Under the pieces are notes generated by a model. It was not told the DNA's origin, searched no databases, and worked only from the letters and a program-made list of their open reading frames with translations. Shown here in pieces: positions 10,669 through 22,429 of a stretch of DNA of 64,000 nt. A program made the position numbers and the translations under genes. This DNA is from Nephrocerus scutellatus (lineage: Eukaryota > Arthropoda > Insecta > Diptera > Pipunculidae). Position 1 is the first letter of the stretch, and every line of letters starts with the position of its first letter. Where the stretch lies: contig OX352765.1 of assembly GCA_947095585.1 (NCBI GenBank), positions 57,934,920 to 57,998,919 of the forward strand, read 5' to 3'.

Positions 10669-10990
10669 TGTAAGCGAAAATTAAAGGCAAAAATTAAAGG
10701 CAAAAAGGCAATTATTAAATGGTTAAATTTATTGAATGTCAGACAATGACTGCCAATGTTAAATGATAAAATGCGAATGATTAAATGTTGGCGAACGAAT
10801 AATAAAATGGCTGCGTATTTTAAATGTGCGTTGTGTTGTGTTGTGTTGTGTGTTTCACAATTGTAAATTGTGGTATGGCTTGTACGGTTCTCAATTGGCG
10901 ACTGACTGTTCATGTTCATCTTTGACAGCTCTCCTGCACAAGAGAAATACTTAAATGCAGGGATGCCATTTGCACAGGGATGCGCTAACA
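10669..10990 (-). repeat. BEL element 5' LTR with 17-bp extra segment
   Basis: It matches the 305-bp 3' LTR but is 322 bp long. The extra 17 bases (near 10967-10983) partly duplicate the adjacent GCAGGGATGC word. The LTRs should be identical at insertion, so this difference arose afterwards or by template slippage. The flanking GCTTC duplication follows at 10991. Confidence 0.94.
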
Positions 10991-11752
10991 GCTTCCATTG
11001 AGTTTGCCAGTCAAAAAGAATGCAATTCTCGCTTGGATGGTTCGCGTGAATTAATGAATTTAACTATTCTGTCTAATATTCAAATCATTCTTGATTGGGG
11101 CATTTCTTATAGAGTAGAATTTAACCCAAATAAATTCCAGTCTTGTCTTTTTTCTCAGAAAACAACTCAACATTATGTTCCACCTGTTATTAATGGTACC
11201 CCTATTGCGAGATCTGCTTCACTTAAGTTGTTAGGTTTAAAAGTATCAAGTGATCTTTCCTGAAATGTATGTATGAAAATATTAATGAAATTTCAAAAAG
11301 AGTTAGCGAATGGTTGGGCTTCATAAGACGTTGAAACTTCTACTTCACTCCCTCTGAAGTATTAAGATTATATTAATCTTATGTTAGACCAATTTTAGAA
11401 TTACATTCATATGTGGGTGGGGGTCCGAGATCGCATTTGGTTCATCTTGATGGAATTCAGAATAGAGTTATCCGTTTGATAAACGATGGATGTAACCATT
11501 ACTTCGTCTCTTGATACTTTGGAGCACAGACGAAATGTAGGAGCTTTATCTGTTTTCTACAAATTTCACAACGGTAAATGTTCTTTACAAACCCGTTCTC
11601 TAGTTCCAGGTCCTTTTCTCAGTAACGTTAACACTCGTTTAAGGTCTAATCAACATAGATTTCCCTTAAAACTTTTTTCATGTAGAACCCAACACTTAAA
11701 ATCCTCCTTTTTTCCGAGATCTGCAGGCCTTCAAAGGATAAAGTATTCATAA
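10991..11752 (+). pseudogene. Element A: RT C-terminal half
   Basis: Directly after the BEL target duplication the RT frame resumes with SIEFASQKECNSRLDGS, then SYRVEFNPNKFQSCLFSQKT, the post-FADD RT region. Stops interrupt at about 11261 and in 11265-11485. The last frame (11486-11752) carries SLDTLEHRRNVGALSVFY, a conserved jockey-group C-terminal motif also seen at 52340-52615. The final residues differ from the 3' coding end seen at 47221-47364, suggesting a small deletion. Confidence 0.87.
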
Positions 11753-12138
11753 GTTGTTTATTAATAAAAAAATAAAAATAAAAAAATGGTTTATCAGTAT
11801 TTTTTTCATTATTTTTATAATTTGTAATATTTTCTTGGTCAAGGTTTTTCGTAGTTTTCCCTGACCATGATTCATTGATAAAAGTATTTGGACTCGCGTC
11901 GTTTTAAATTCGTGTACGTTTTTCATATTGTTTTTTCAATGAATCAGAGAGAATTCTGAGAAAATAAATTGAAACCGGCTACAAACGTGAGGAATGTGAT
12001 ATATTGTAAATCACATTCCTTCGGTTTTTATTTTATTTTGAATTTAACAAAGGGCTTAGCCCAACTTATTGCCGTGACGCAAGTCATTCAGGGAGTCCTC
12101 CCTTGGCAATAAGTCTCTACATAAAAAAAAAAAAAAAA
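11753..12138 (+). other. Element A: 3' UTR and poly(A) tail
   Basis: This is non-coding sequence with inverted words TGAGGAATGTGATATATTGTA / AAATCACATTCCT (11976-12020) that can form a hairpin, followed by a long A run at 12121-12139. The same 3' UTR occurs on the minus strand at 46931-47220 and 51784-52190, confirming family membership. The hairpin may be the RT recognition structure, by analogy with other non-LTR elements. Confidence 0.85.
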
Positions 12139-13726
12139 AACTTTATCAACGAAGAAATCCCTTGTTGGAAAAGGGATGCATTGAACCATCCAAAAGTACC
12201 CCAATTGTCTTGGTAAGGAAAAAGACCGGTAAATGGAGACTCTGTGTGGACTACAGGCAGCTGAACTCCAAGTCTGTCCCTGACGCATACTACCGAGGAT
12301 CCACCACATTTTAGATCGTCTCAGGAATACGAAGTAGATACATAGCCTCGACCTCAAGAACGGGTACTGGCAAATTCCGATAGAGGAAAGCAGCAAAAAG
12401 TATACAGCATTCACCGTACCACGGCATTGACTTTCCAATGGCGAGTCTTGCCTTTCGGTCTACATTCCGCTCCCGCAACATTTCCGCGAGCACTAGACCA
12501 GGTCATTGGTCCAGATATGGAACCTCACGCTTTCGCCTATTTAGACGACATCGTCGTGACCGGAGAGTCATTGGAGGACCAGATGACCTGACCACATGAC
12601 ATCATCTGAAAGATGTACTGCGACGGCTGCGCCAGACAAACATTAAAATCAACGCAGACCTTGGACACATTGTCAGTGAACAAGGAATTCACTCTGACCC
12701 AGAGTGAAATTGCGACCATTCAAGAACTCCGAACACCGACTACCCTGCGAGAACATCGTTGCTGCATAGGGATCACTTCGTGGTACAGGAGATTTGTTCT
12801 TGAGTTCGCAAAGATGGCCAGTCGCCACCTGAACTCAGCGGAACGCAACTATTCGCACACAGAAAATGAGTGCCTAGCCATAGTTTGGGGCGTCTGCAAG
12901 ATGCGACCCTACCTGGAAGGATATAGATTCACAATTATCACGGAAATGGCTCAACTCAATCGAGATTCCGTCGGGACGAATCGCTCGCTGGGCCTTGAAA
13001 TTTCAACAGTTCACATACGACATCCAGTATCGACGAGGAAAGTTAAACGTGGTCGCTGACACACGTCACACACGTCAACCACGAGAAGTCCTGCGATCGG
13101 CAACTGCAGAGAACATCGATCTGGATAAATGAAGTTGCCTAGAACGAAGAAAAGCAGAGGTCAAAGGAAGTCCGTAGAAATTCCCGGACTATGTCATCGA
13201 GGGCAACGAACTCTATCGCCACATCTCCCATCAGACCACATCTCCCATCAGACCGTAGACGAGGATTGCACCCCTTGGAAGTTGTGCGTCCCTAAGTACC
13301 AGCGAACACAGGTCCTGAGGGAGAATCATGATGAACCCACCGCCGGACACTTGGGGAATTCGCAAGACGATCACACACATTGCAAATAGATATTACTGGC
13401 CAGGAATGTTTCGGGATATCAGCTGGTATGTTCGGCGCTGCGAATCCTGCCAGAAGTTCAAGTCGATCCAGCAGAAGCCGGCCGGAGCCTTGCTGTCTCA
13501 AATCGCAGACGGACCTTGGACCGTCGGACCACTTCCCCAATCTAAACACGGCAACACGGTTATGCTCGTCTTCTTCGATAAGTTCTCGAAGCGGACAGAG
13601 ATCGTCACACTACGAAAAGCCACATCGGAATCCCTGAAGAAGGCATTTCGTGAACGAATTTTGGCCCGATACGGAGTTCCGAAGATCTTCGTCAGCGACA
13701 ATGGAGCCCAAATCTCCAGTAACCAG
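12139..13726 (+). pseudogene. pol: Element G continued: RT, RNase H, integrase
   Basis: The pieces are VLVRKKTGKWRLCVDYRQLN (RT), AFAYLDDIVV with YLDD at 12538-12549, TSWYRRFV, RNase H (SHTENECLAIVW), an integrase HHCC motif (AGHLG..., CESCQKF at about 13340-13460), and the integrase core with VSDNGAQ (Asp 13697-13699). Stops and frameshifts are frequent, for example near 12312, 12430 and 12590. The element is cut at 13726 by the mdg1-like LTR just after the second catalytic Asp, and the catalytic Glu region is not seen elsewhere. Confidence 0.88.
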
Positions 13727-14158
13727 TGTGAAGGGATTACACCGGTGATCATTTCCTCTTTTACCCATTCATTAACATTTCCATATAAATATATATATCT
13801 ACTAACTCCGAACTTCGTTAATTGAATTTCTGCCTAACGCCTAAATCAGCATATCATCAATCCATCCATACATACCTGTATACTTCATGCATTTCCCTCA
13901 TCAATTAAACAACAAACACACGTATCGCACATATGAACGTTTGTGCGTAATGCATTGCCCTCGTCATCAAACTATGGCAAGCGTAAACCCAAACATTGTT
14001 ATTGATGGTTCATGTAACATGCGCTCTGTCAGGTGCATGAACTTGAAATAATAATGCTGACACGATGGATGCATATAGAGAATGCAATTGATTGCAATAA
14101 AGTATGCGGGGTGATTTGAGTTCAATTATGGAAGGTCGGAAAATTGAATGAAAATTGA
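13727..14158 (+). repeat. mdg1/412-like element LTR1, left part
   Basis: The sequence begins TGTGAAGGGATTACACC and is nearly identical to the intact LTR at 34074-34822. It is interrupted at 14158 by a reverse-strand non-LTR element. AAATTGA at 14152-14158 is repeated at 24433-24439, where the LTR resumes. The LTR itself sits inside the integrase region of element G. Confidence 0.92.
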
Positions 14159-16479
14159 TTTTTTTTATAATTCGCGCACGCTTCAAGGGGTTCGCACCCT
14201 TATAATGCTCGGCTATACGCTAGGCACAGCGTGGGCTTTAAGGAAGAGGAGGAGAAAAGAGGAGATGTCTATGAGCTTGTGTTTTGTATGCCTGTGCATC
14301 ATAGTGATGTGGGAAGACAGAGCTTGGCAGAGCATTCCACATACGTGTTGTACGGCTGAAGAACGAATCCCTGAATTTAACTGTACGTCCGAACATGGGC
14401 TTGAGGGTAAACTGATGAGAATTTAGAGCGCCACGAGTATTGCGGTTGAATTCAAGGAGAGGTGGCATGCAGCTGGCTATTTCTCTTGAGCGATAGTACA
14501 GTGACAAGCAAGAAACGTTCCTGCGGTGTTCAAGCGAATCAATTGATTTCGCTATATTTTCGTCACCGATAAGTTTTATCGCGCGGTTTTGTATTCTATC
14601 TAGCTGATGCAAAGTAGTCTTAGGCGCACCAGACCGGATATGGCAATTGTACTCAAGTTTTGGGCGAATAAAAACCTTGTATATGGTAGCCAGATCAGAG
14701 GGAGTGAAATATTTCTTGCACCGGGCTTGAAAACCGAAACATTTCGCAGCATTTTTAGCGACGGTTCAAACGAAGCTTGTCGTTAATGGACATACCGATA
14801 ATTGCGAAATTTTCAGTTTCCTCGATGCAAGTGCCATTCATGGATAATGGCATGGAATTTAGGATTCGCTTGGACGACAGGAGACAGCATTGGGTTTTGG
14901 AAGCTTTAAATTCTACTCATTTGATTTCTCCCCATTGTATTATGCTGTCAAGATCAGAATTTAACGTGCTTAACATGCGTAATTGTTTGAGTTCCACAAG
15001 AGAAGTGGAGGGACGTTCCTCAAACTTATATGAGAAGCTGAGAGTGTTGTCGTCCGCGAAAGAGTGAATTGGATTATAAGTCACAGGTAAGAGATCATTA
15101 ATAAAAATGAGGAAGAGAGTCGGGGACAAAACAGAGCCCTGGGGAACGCAAGCATTAAAGTAATGAACTTTAGACTTGAAACCGTCCAAAACAACTTGAA
15201 TTGAGTGGTCCAAAAGATAGCTTCTAATCCAATGAAGCAGTTTTTCATCGACTCCATAAGCACGCATTTAAGACAAAAGAGCTTGATGCCAAACTCTGTC
15301 AAATGCCTTGGAAATATCGAGTGCAAAAGCTTTGCTTTCTCCAAAATGATGCAGAGCCGGTTCCACTGTTCGGTGAGATATACCATCAAATCACCAGTAG
15401 AACGTTGCCCACGAAATCTATACTGCCGGTCATTGATCAGCGTTTCCATGACCTTGAAAAGAAAGGATGTAAGTGCTATGGGTCGGTACGAAGAAGGAGA
15501 CGACGGCTCGCCTTTTTTGGGTATGGGCTGGACAAATGCTGTTTTCCACCTTCTCGGGAAGAGTCCAGAAGAAGAGGATAGATGGAAAAGCTTAGGCAAT
15601 GGTAATGCCAGCTTGGAAGAACACCTCTTAAGAACTAATGGGGAAATACCATCTGGCCCAGCGGATTTGTGAGTGTTGAGAAACTCTAGCAACTGCACGA
15701 GTACGAATGAATATCTGTTCCATAGAGTGTTCAATACTCTGAGGTTCAGGAGGCAGCAATGCACAATCTGGAAGGGTGGATCTAGCTGCAAAATGCGCAG
15801 CAAACAGATTGGCCTTATCTATAGAGCTGACAACTGGAATGTCATTATAAATGAGCGTTGAAATCGACGACGAGGCTGTATTTTTGATTCTTTTCACGAA
15901 TTTTTACTACCTTTGGGACATCGTAGTATTTTTTTCCTTAATTTTTGGTCGTAGGCGAATTTGACTCGCCAAAGATGGGCATTGCAATTATTTCTTGCTC
16001 GTTTAAACTTTTTTCGGTTTTCCTCGGTAGGGTTTGCTTTGTAAAACCGAAAGCATACCTCTCTAATCCTAGAATCCCCTTTACAGCTCAAGTCATAGCA
16101 TCCATCTTCCTTTGATTTGATAGACTTATTCCCGAAAGAGGCAATGATGTTTGTGATTGCATTAGCGGCGGCATCCACGTTGTTATCGCGACCAGTAAAG
16201 CGACCAGTTAAATCTCCCAAAGAAGTTGTTAAGGCTGTCCCAATTGGCTTTCTCGTATTGCCATACAATTTTTTTTTTGAGTTTTTTCTCTAACTACGTG
16301 GTTAATAATGGGAAATTAGCTGATACTACACAATGGTCTGATGAGCCTAGAGGCGATAATACATTGACGGAGTATTTATCAGGACGAGAGGTAAGGAACA
16401 AGTCAAGGGTGTTAGCGGAATGATATGCAATGTCAGGTATTCGGGGAGGCTCATTTACAAGCTGAGTAAGGTGATTAAA
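14159..16479 (-). pseudogene. Jockey-type non-LTR element in LTR1: RT and C-terminus
   Basis: Read on the minus strand from 16479 leftward: the last part of the endonuclease (NEPPRIPDIAYHSANTLDLF, 16294-16479), a linker (15628-16268), RT with AFVQPIPKKGEPSSPSSYRP (15081-15803), CVPQGSVLSPTLFLIFINDL and FADD at 15049-15060. The C-terminus has IDSLEHRRNVSCLSLYYRS (14238-14612). Frameshifts separate these parts. The 3' end is the short T run at 14159-14166. The AAATTGA duplication flanks the whole element. The rest of the endonuclease lies beyond the errantivirus at 23871-24432. Confidence 0.9.
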
Positions 16480-17188
16480 TGTTATAGCAGTAGATCCCAC
16501 ACCTCATACTTTCCAAATAATATGAATAACTATATAATCATAATTGTATATATTGAATCATAATATTAATACACATTCACAACGCGCAGTCCTAATGGAA
16601 AATTCCATTCCTTATCTCTAATTCAGATCTAAGAAGTAAACATGTTTACATCTTCTAAATTCAAGGACAACCAGATGTCCAATTGCGCATATATATTCTT
16701 ATCTTGTTTACCATTTACACATCCTTATCTTGTTTACCAAATTCAAAGACATGTTCTAACATGAATAATTATTATCACATTTTGCGATCTAAGAGATCAA
16801 CATGTTTACTCCGTAAACACAACAACAAGATCAAAGTCCAACAGCTCAAAATAGTATTTAAGCAGCATGCAAATACACAACAATAGCTATTCAGTCACAA
16901 TTATTATACAGTTACAGTTCAGTTCCAGTTACAGTTCTTATTCAGTTACAGTTCCTATTCAATCACAGTTCCTCATCATAATGCAGTTCAGTTCAATACA
17001 GTTCCGTACAGTACAGTTTTCGTTGCTCAGTTCTTCGTTCATTAATAAGTGAATATTATAAAGAAACAAGTTGTGTTAAATAAGGTGTTATAAATCTATC
17101 TTTCTTGTAAATACTTTTGTAAAAGAACGTTTTCTGAATATATATTTTATTTTTTAAAAATATATTCTTTTGAATCGAAAACAAAATT
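16480..17188 (+). repeat. Errantivirus copy 2, 5' LTR
   Basis: The LTR begins TGTTATAGCAGTAG and ends ACAAAATT. A TATA-like TATTTAAG lies near 16853. It is followed by a dense run of ACAGTT/TCAGTT words (16886-17036), which match the insect initiator consensus TCA(G/T)T(T/C). The array ends near AATAAGTGAATATTATAAAG. Promoter function is inferred from these motifs. A 6-bp segment present in the 3' LTR near 23715 is missing here. Confidence 0.93.
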
Positions 17189-17205
17189 GGCGCAGTCGGT
17201 AGGAT
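17188..17205 (+). other. Primer binding site, tRNA-Ser type
   Basis: TGGCGCAGTCGGTAGGAT directly abuts the LTR end. This is the primer site known from 17.6/297-type elements, complementary to the 3' end of a tRNA-Ser, and primes minus-strand DNA synthesis. Confidence 0.88.
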
Positions 17206-17467
17206 GCACTTAGTCGATTAAAGACTTACCTTTTTTAAAAAAAGTTTAAAAGTGCACCACCAAAACAAAAGGTGTTTGTTGTAAATAAGAAAGATCTTAA
17301 CAACAAATTCCAACAAAAGTAAAAGAGAAAAAAAATATTTCATAACTTTATTTTATAGAAATATTTTAAAGAAAAATAACACAACTTATACAAAAAATAT
17401 ATTTCATAATTTTATTTTATGAAAATATTTTAACACAACTATCTGACAAGAAATTAAATAAATAAAT

Positions 17468-17604
17468 AATTAAATAAGAAAATAAAGAAGGCGAAACATC
17501 AAGAATCAACAGTGAAATAAATAGGAAAATAAAGAAGGCGAAACATCAAGAATCAACAGTGAAATAAATAAGAAAATAAAGAAGGCGAAACATTAAGAAT
17601 CAAC
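17468..17604 (+). repeat. 47-bp tandem repeat, 3 units, leader of copy 2
   Basis: Three units of the same 47-bp repeat found five times at 64-294. The surrounding leader from 17206 to 18063 is A-rich and non-coding. Confidence 0.92.
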
Positions 17605-18063
17605 AGTGAAATAAAGAAGAAAACTATACAATAAAACAAGAAGACAAATCATCAAGGATCAATAGAAAAATCAACAGAAAATTCAACAGAAAAAAAATTA
17701 ACAGAGAAGACATCAAGATCAACAACAAAACAAAACACAACATCAAAATTATCAACAATAAAACAAGAAGACGAAACACAACATCAGGATCATCAACAAA
17801 AATAAAAAGGTTACACAAATTAATTCTAATTTTTTTTTTGAAAAATAATAAATAAATTTACACATATATTTTATTCTGCCTTACATATATATACAATATT
17901 TTACTATATTACCTATATACCTTTCTAAAATAAAAGTGCTTTCTATACACCTAAAGTTAAAATATATAAATTTTTTTTTAAAACAATACAATTACAATAT
18001 TTACAAAATATACAATTAAAAGTGCTTTCTAAAGTGAAAATCCATAAATACAAATAAATTAAA

Positions 18064-19069
18064 ATGGCAGTGGAAAATCAAGGAAATAGTGTGGTAATAA
18101 ATCCAATCAAATACTTAAATGCACTCCCATATTTTGACGGAAACCCGGACAATTTATTAACCTTTTCAAACTTAGTAGACAGAATACACCCACTCTTATT
18201 AACATACGACGACTTATCCAAATATTTATTTTCCGACATTATTAAAAGTAAACTAATTAAAAGAGCCAGGGAAGTCATAGAAATAAATACTCAAGCCACT
18301 GCATGGAGCGACATTAAAGTTGTTCTACAAAATAACTTCAGTGAAAGACGTAGTCCAGAAGAACTCTACGATGAGTTAAGAGGCGTAACTTTCAAAAATA
18401 ATGCATTAGACTTTTATAATGAAATTAAAGACAAATAAAGAAAATTAAATAATAAAACTTTACATATTCTGGTCCAGGTGAAATAGCAAACCAATGTGCA
18501 TTAAATAATATACGCACATCATTAACCGTTTTTAAAAGTAAAATACCCGAACCTATGAAAACCGTTTTAACCTGTAGAAATCCTGAAAGTCTTGAATCTG
18601 CAATCGACATATTAAGTCAAGGAGGTTACGTAAACCAATCCTATAATGAAAATCATTATAACAATAGACAAACGCGTAACTATAATAGTAACAAATACAA
18701 TAATCAATCAACTTTTCAACAAGAAAATCAAAATAGAAATAGACAATATAATAATAACAGATACGAACAAAATCAAAATAGAAACAGACAATTTAACAAC
18801 AACAGGTATGACCAAAACCAAAATAGAAATTTTTAATTTAGTAACTATAGACACAATCAAAACCAGAACAGATATAGACAATCTAACAATAATTATAGAT
18901 ATGACAGTAGACAACAGAACTACAATAGATTTTCAAACGACATTCAAGATAATTTACCAAATGTTCAACAAAATCAAAAAAATCAAACGGTTGAACCCAT
19001 GGATGTTAATCAATGTGAAACAAGAGAAAATTTTCACTCACGAGCCTCGGAGGTGACTTACCATATATA
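18064..19069 (+). pseudogene. gag: Gag of errantivirus copy 2, broken
   Basis: The ATG at 18064 opens a capsid-like segment (RIHPLLLTYDDLSKYLFSD, SWSD-type core) that ends at a TAA at 18436-18438. A one-base difference from copy 1 puts that stop in frame. The C-terminal half resumes near 18540 with KTVLTCRNPESLESAIDILS and passes into an Asn/Gln/Arg/Tyr-rich repeat, then meets a second stop at 18834-18836. The rest of the low-complexity tail continues to about 19069. No CCHC zinc knuckle is visible; the basic N/Q/R-rich tail probably binds RNA instead. Confidence 0.87.
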
Positions 19070-19071
19070 AA

Positions 19072-20903
19072 AATAAAATCTAATAAAAATCCACTAAAAT
19101 TCATTATTGACACTGGAGCAACAAATTCAATCATTAATCCAGGTCTTTGTAACCCTAAATGGAAAGTACCAACAAATAAAATTCAAATTAAAACAGTACA
19201 TAATAATATAATAAATGTAACTGAAAGAGTATCAGTTCCTCTTTTTAAAGAATTTGGCATTTCTGAGCAAAAAATCGACTTTTTGGTTTGCGCATTCCAT
19301 TATAAATATGACGGTTTAATTGGCAATGACAGACTGAAACGCTAAATTAGATTATAAACAAAATCTATTAGAAATAAATGGCCAAACAATACAAATCTTG
19401 TTCCAAAATTCAAAACAGCATACTATACACTTATTAGTAAACCAACAAAAAGGTTTAGCCTATCTCAAGACGAAGATGTTCTTGGAAGGTGAAGTTATTG
19501 CTGATGAAGGAATTTACAATGTTGAAAATCATAAGATTGAAGTTCAAACAAATGTAAAATGCTTAGGCCCTATTGAAATTAGACCTAATCAAATCGAACA
19601 AGTAACCACTGAAAACTTTTGTGTAATAGATGAACTTGAAAATATACCATTGATGAAGCAATTACGAACTCAACATTTAAACTTAGAAGAAAAGCAAAAA
19701 TTATCAAAAATAATAAATCGATACTCAGATATCTTTTATCAAGAAGGTTCAAACCCTACTTTTACAAATGCAATAAAGCTTGACATTCGTACAATCGATA
19801 ATGTACCATTAAAAGTGAAATCATATAGGTACCCATATATACATAAAGATGAAGTCAAACAACAGATTCACGAACTCCTCGAAAATAAAATAATAAGACC
19901 GAGTTATTAGCCTTATTCCGCTCCTGTTTGGATCGTACCGAAGAAGGTCGACGCAAGCAGTAAACAAAAGTGGAGGCTTGTCATAGACTATCGTAAACTT
20001 AATGAAGTTACAATAGACGATAAGTACCCTCTGCCAAATATTGATGAAATATTAGATAAACTTGGAAGATGCCAGTATTTCACAACCCTTGATTTAACTA
20101 AGAGATTTCATCAAATAGAAATTGAGGAAAAGGATGTTCACAAGACCGCCTTTAATGTAGAAGGAGGACACTATGAATTCTTACGAATGCCATTTGGACT
20201 GAAGACAGCCCCAGCGACATTTCAAAGACTTATGAATAATATCCTTAAGGATCATATTAATAAGATCTGTTTAGTATATCTGGATGACATTATTATCTTT
20301 TCAACGTCGTTACAAGAACACATAAATTCTATAAATATAATTTTCAATTGTTTAAAAAAAGCTAATTTAAAGATTCAATTAGACAAATCAGAATTCTTAA
20401 AAAAGGAAACAGAATTCCTTGGACATATAGTAACACAAGAAGGTATAAAACCAAACCCTAAAAAAATCGAATGTGTGACAAAATTTCCCATTTCAAAAAC
20501 TACAAAACAAATTAAACAATTCCTAGGACTAACTGGTTACTATAGGAAATTTATTAAAGACTATTCATTGATAGCGAAACCAATGACATCATTTCTAAAA
20601 AAGGATGCAAAAATAAACATTTCAGACATAAGATATCAAGAAAGCTTCAATACACTTAAAAAACTGTTAACACATGATCCAATATTAGTATATCCTGACT
20701 TTACGAAGAAATTTACACTTACAACAGATGCTAGTAATTATGCGTTAGGCGCTGTACTTTCGCAAGATAATCATCCAATTTGTTATGCTAGCCGCACACT
20801 TAATGAACATGAAATTAATTACAGTACAATAGAAAAGGAATTATTAGCATTATCTGGTCAACCAAATACTTCAGACCATATCTTTTCGGACGAACATTCT
20901 TAA
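19072..20903 (+). pseudogene. pol: Errantivirus copy 2 Pol: protease, RT, RNase H start
   Basis: The protease active site FIIDTGATNSI lies near 19105-19135. A small deletion near 19342 breaks the frame before RT. RT opens at 19398, contains LDIRTIDNVPLKVKSYRYP, and is interrupted by a TAG at 19908-19910. It then continues in the same frame with [31 protein letters not shown] and the catalytic VYLDDIIIF (YLDD 20277-20288). [15 protein letters not shown] and the RNase H start [17 protein letters not shown] follow. A frameshift near 20865 ends this frame at 20903. Confidence 0.93.
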
Positions 20904-22405
20904 TCGAAACTGATTATAAACCATTAACTTGGCTTTTCTCAATTAAAGAACCTAATTCAAAACTTGTAAGATGGAGATTAAAATTATCAGAATTTGACTA
21001 CGAAATTAAATATAAAAAAGGAACATTAAATAAAAACGCAGACGCTCTTTCAAGAATAGAAATAAATCTCAATGAAGAGAATAGAGAAATCGAAGACATT
21101 AATCCATTCCCAATCACCAAATCTCCTCTAAACATATTTAAAAGACAAATAGCAATTCTTAAAACAAATTCTGGTTCTTTACGAATAAAAATAAGAATTT
21201 TCAACAAACACAGAAAAATAATTTATGTCAAATCCTTAGATGCAGAAACCGCATTAACACTTTTAAAATTACATTTTAACCCAAAATCTCTAAACTGCAT
21301 CTACATAGAAAATGAAGAATTTCTTAAAACACTAGAAAATGTTTATAAAACGCATTTTGAAGCACAAAATCAATTAAAAATAGTCAGAACTGAAATAATG
21401 CTAAAATACATAATAAATGAAGAAGAATTAGCAGAACTTATTAAAGAAGAACACCTTAGAAACAACCCTAGAGGAATTATAGAGGTTTACAAAGAATTAC
21501 ATTTAAAATATTATAATCCAAAACTCAATATCAGAGTCACTCAATTCATTAATAACTGCGAAATATGCAACTTAGAAAAGTATGAACGTAAGCCAATCAA
21601 GCATAAATATCAATTAACAGAAACACCCTCAGGTCCTAATGAAATTATTCACGCTGATGTATTCTATACACTCGAAAAACAAATTTTCGTTACATTCATC
21701 GACAAATTTAGCAAATTCGCACAAGCTATTAAAATTACAGCAAGAACTTGGACCGAATTCAAAAGAACCATTCTTGTTCTACTTTCTACAATAGGATCAA
21801 TAAATAAAATTATAGTCGACAACGAACTAGGATTCAAAGCTCTTCCACTAAGAGAATTTCTACAGAGCGAACAAATAGAAATCCACTATACTTCTAATAA
21901 CAATCACACATCTAATTCAGATGTAGAACGACTACATAATACAATTAATGAACACATAAGATTATTAAAACATGATCCCAACAAAGACAATGATACAGTT
22001 GAAGAAAAAATCTTAAAAATAATACGCTTCTATAATAACACCATTCATTCTACTACAGACAAAAAGCCAATAGATTTTAAAAATGGAACTATAAAAAATG
22101 ATGAATATAATTTAATTAAAGAAAAAATTCTAAAGAAAAAGCAAATTACTATCGATAAATTAAATATAGGTAGAGAAGAAGAAGAAATACAACCTGGAAC
22201 AAATTTTATTAAAGAAACACGTGATGGAAAAAATCATACAAAGTTTAGGAAACTCGATACAGAGAAAATCGACGAAAATCATATAATTATTAAAGAATCT
22301 GGTTTAAAATATTACAAATCACACATAAAGCGTAAAAAGAAATTTCAAACAATTGACTCTCCTTCAATTCAAGCGAAAACCAAAATCATTAAAAGGAAAC
22401 CTTAA
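20866..22405 (+). pseudogene. pol: Errantivirus copy 2 Pol: RNase H end and integrase
   Basis: After the frameshift the frame is open without stops from about 20866 to 22405. It holds the RNase H end (TDYKPLTWLFSI, TLNKNADALSRIE), a linker and a complete-looking integrase. The zinc-binding region has HLRNNPRGIIEVYKELHLKY then CEICNLEKY. The core has IHADVF (first Asp), IIVDNELGF (second Asp) and NSDVERLHNTINEH (Glu). A Lys-rich C-terminal tail ends at the TAA. The integrase of this copy is therefore intact at sequence level, but it has no intact upstream frame to be expressed from as a polyprotein. Confidence 0.93.
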
Positions 22406-22429
22406 CATATTCCTATCTTTTACAAATGA

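Larger units (their letters stand above)
5360..10990 (-). mobile_element. BEL/Pao LTR retrotransposon, nearly full length
   Basis: A 5.63-kb element on the minus strand is bounded by LTRs at 10669-10990 (5') and 5360-5664 (3'), both TG...CA, and flanked by the 5-bp duplication GCTTC (5355-5359 and 10991-10995). Removing it joins the surrounding RT frame exactly. Gag, zinc knuckles, an aspartic protease with Asp-Glu-Gly, a YVDD RT, RNase H and integrase are all visible, and there is no env. It is inactivated by an in-frame stop after gag, a deletion plus frameshift between protease and RT, and one stop in RT. The near-identical LTRs suggest recent insertion. Confidence 0.95.
3940..12138 (+). 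mobile_element. Jockey-like non-LTR element A, 5'-truncated, with nested insertions
   Basis: Once the BEL element (5360-10990) and a short insert (4047-4367) are removed, a roughly 2.2-kb non-LTR element remains. It contains the endonuclease-RT linker, RT, the C-terminal region, a 3' UTR and a 19-base poly(A) run at 12121-12139. It inserted into element G: AAAGTTT on the left (3933-3939) and AAACTTT after the tail suggest an imperfect target duplication. The 5' truncation is typical of target-primed reverse transcription. Two more copies of the 3' end lie at 46931-47364 and 51784-52806. Confidence 0.85.

Noticed and set aside
15205..15672. Plus-strand frame of 155 codons
   Set aside because: Antisense to the jockey-type RT; motifs are on the minus strand.
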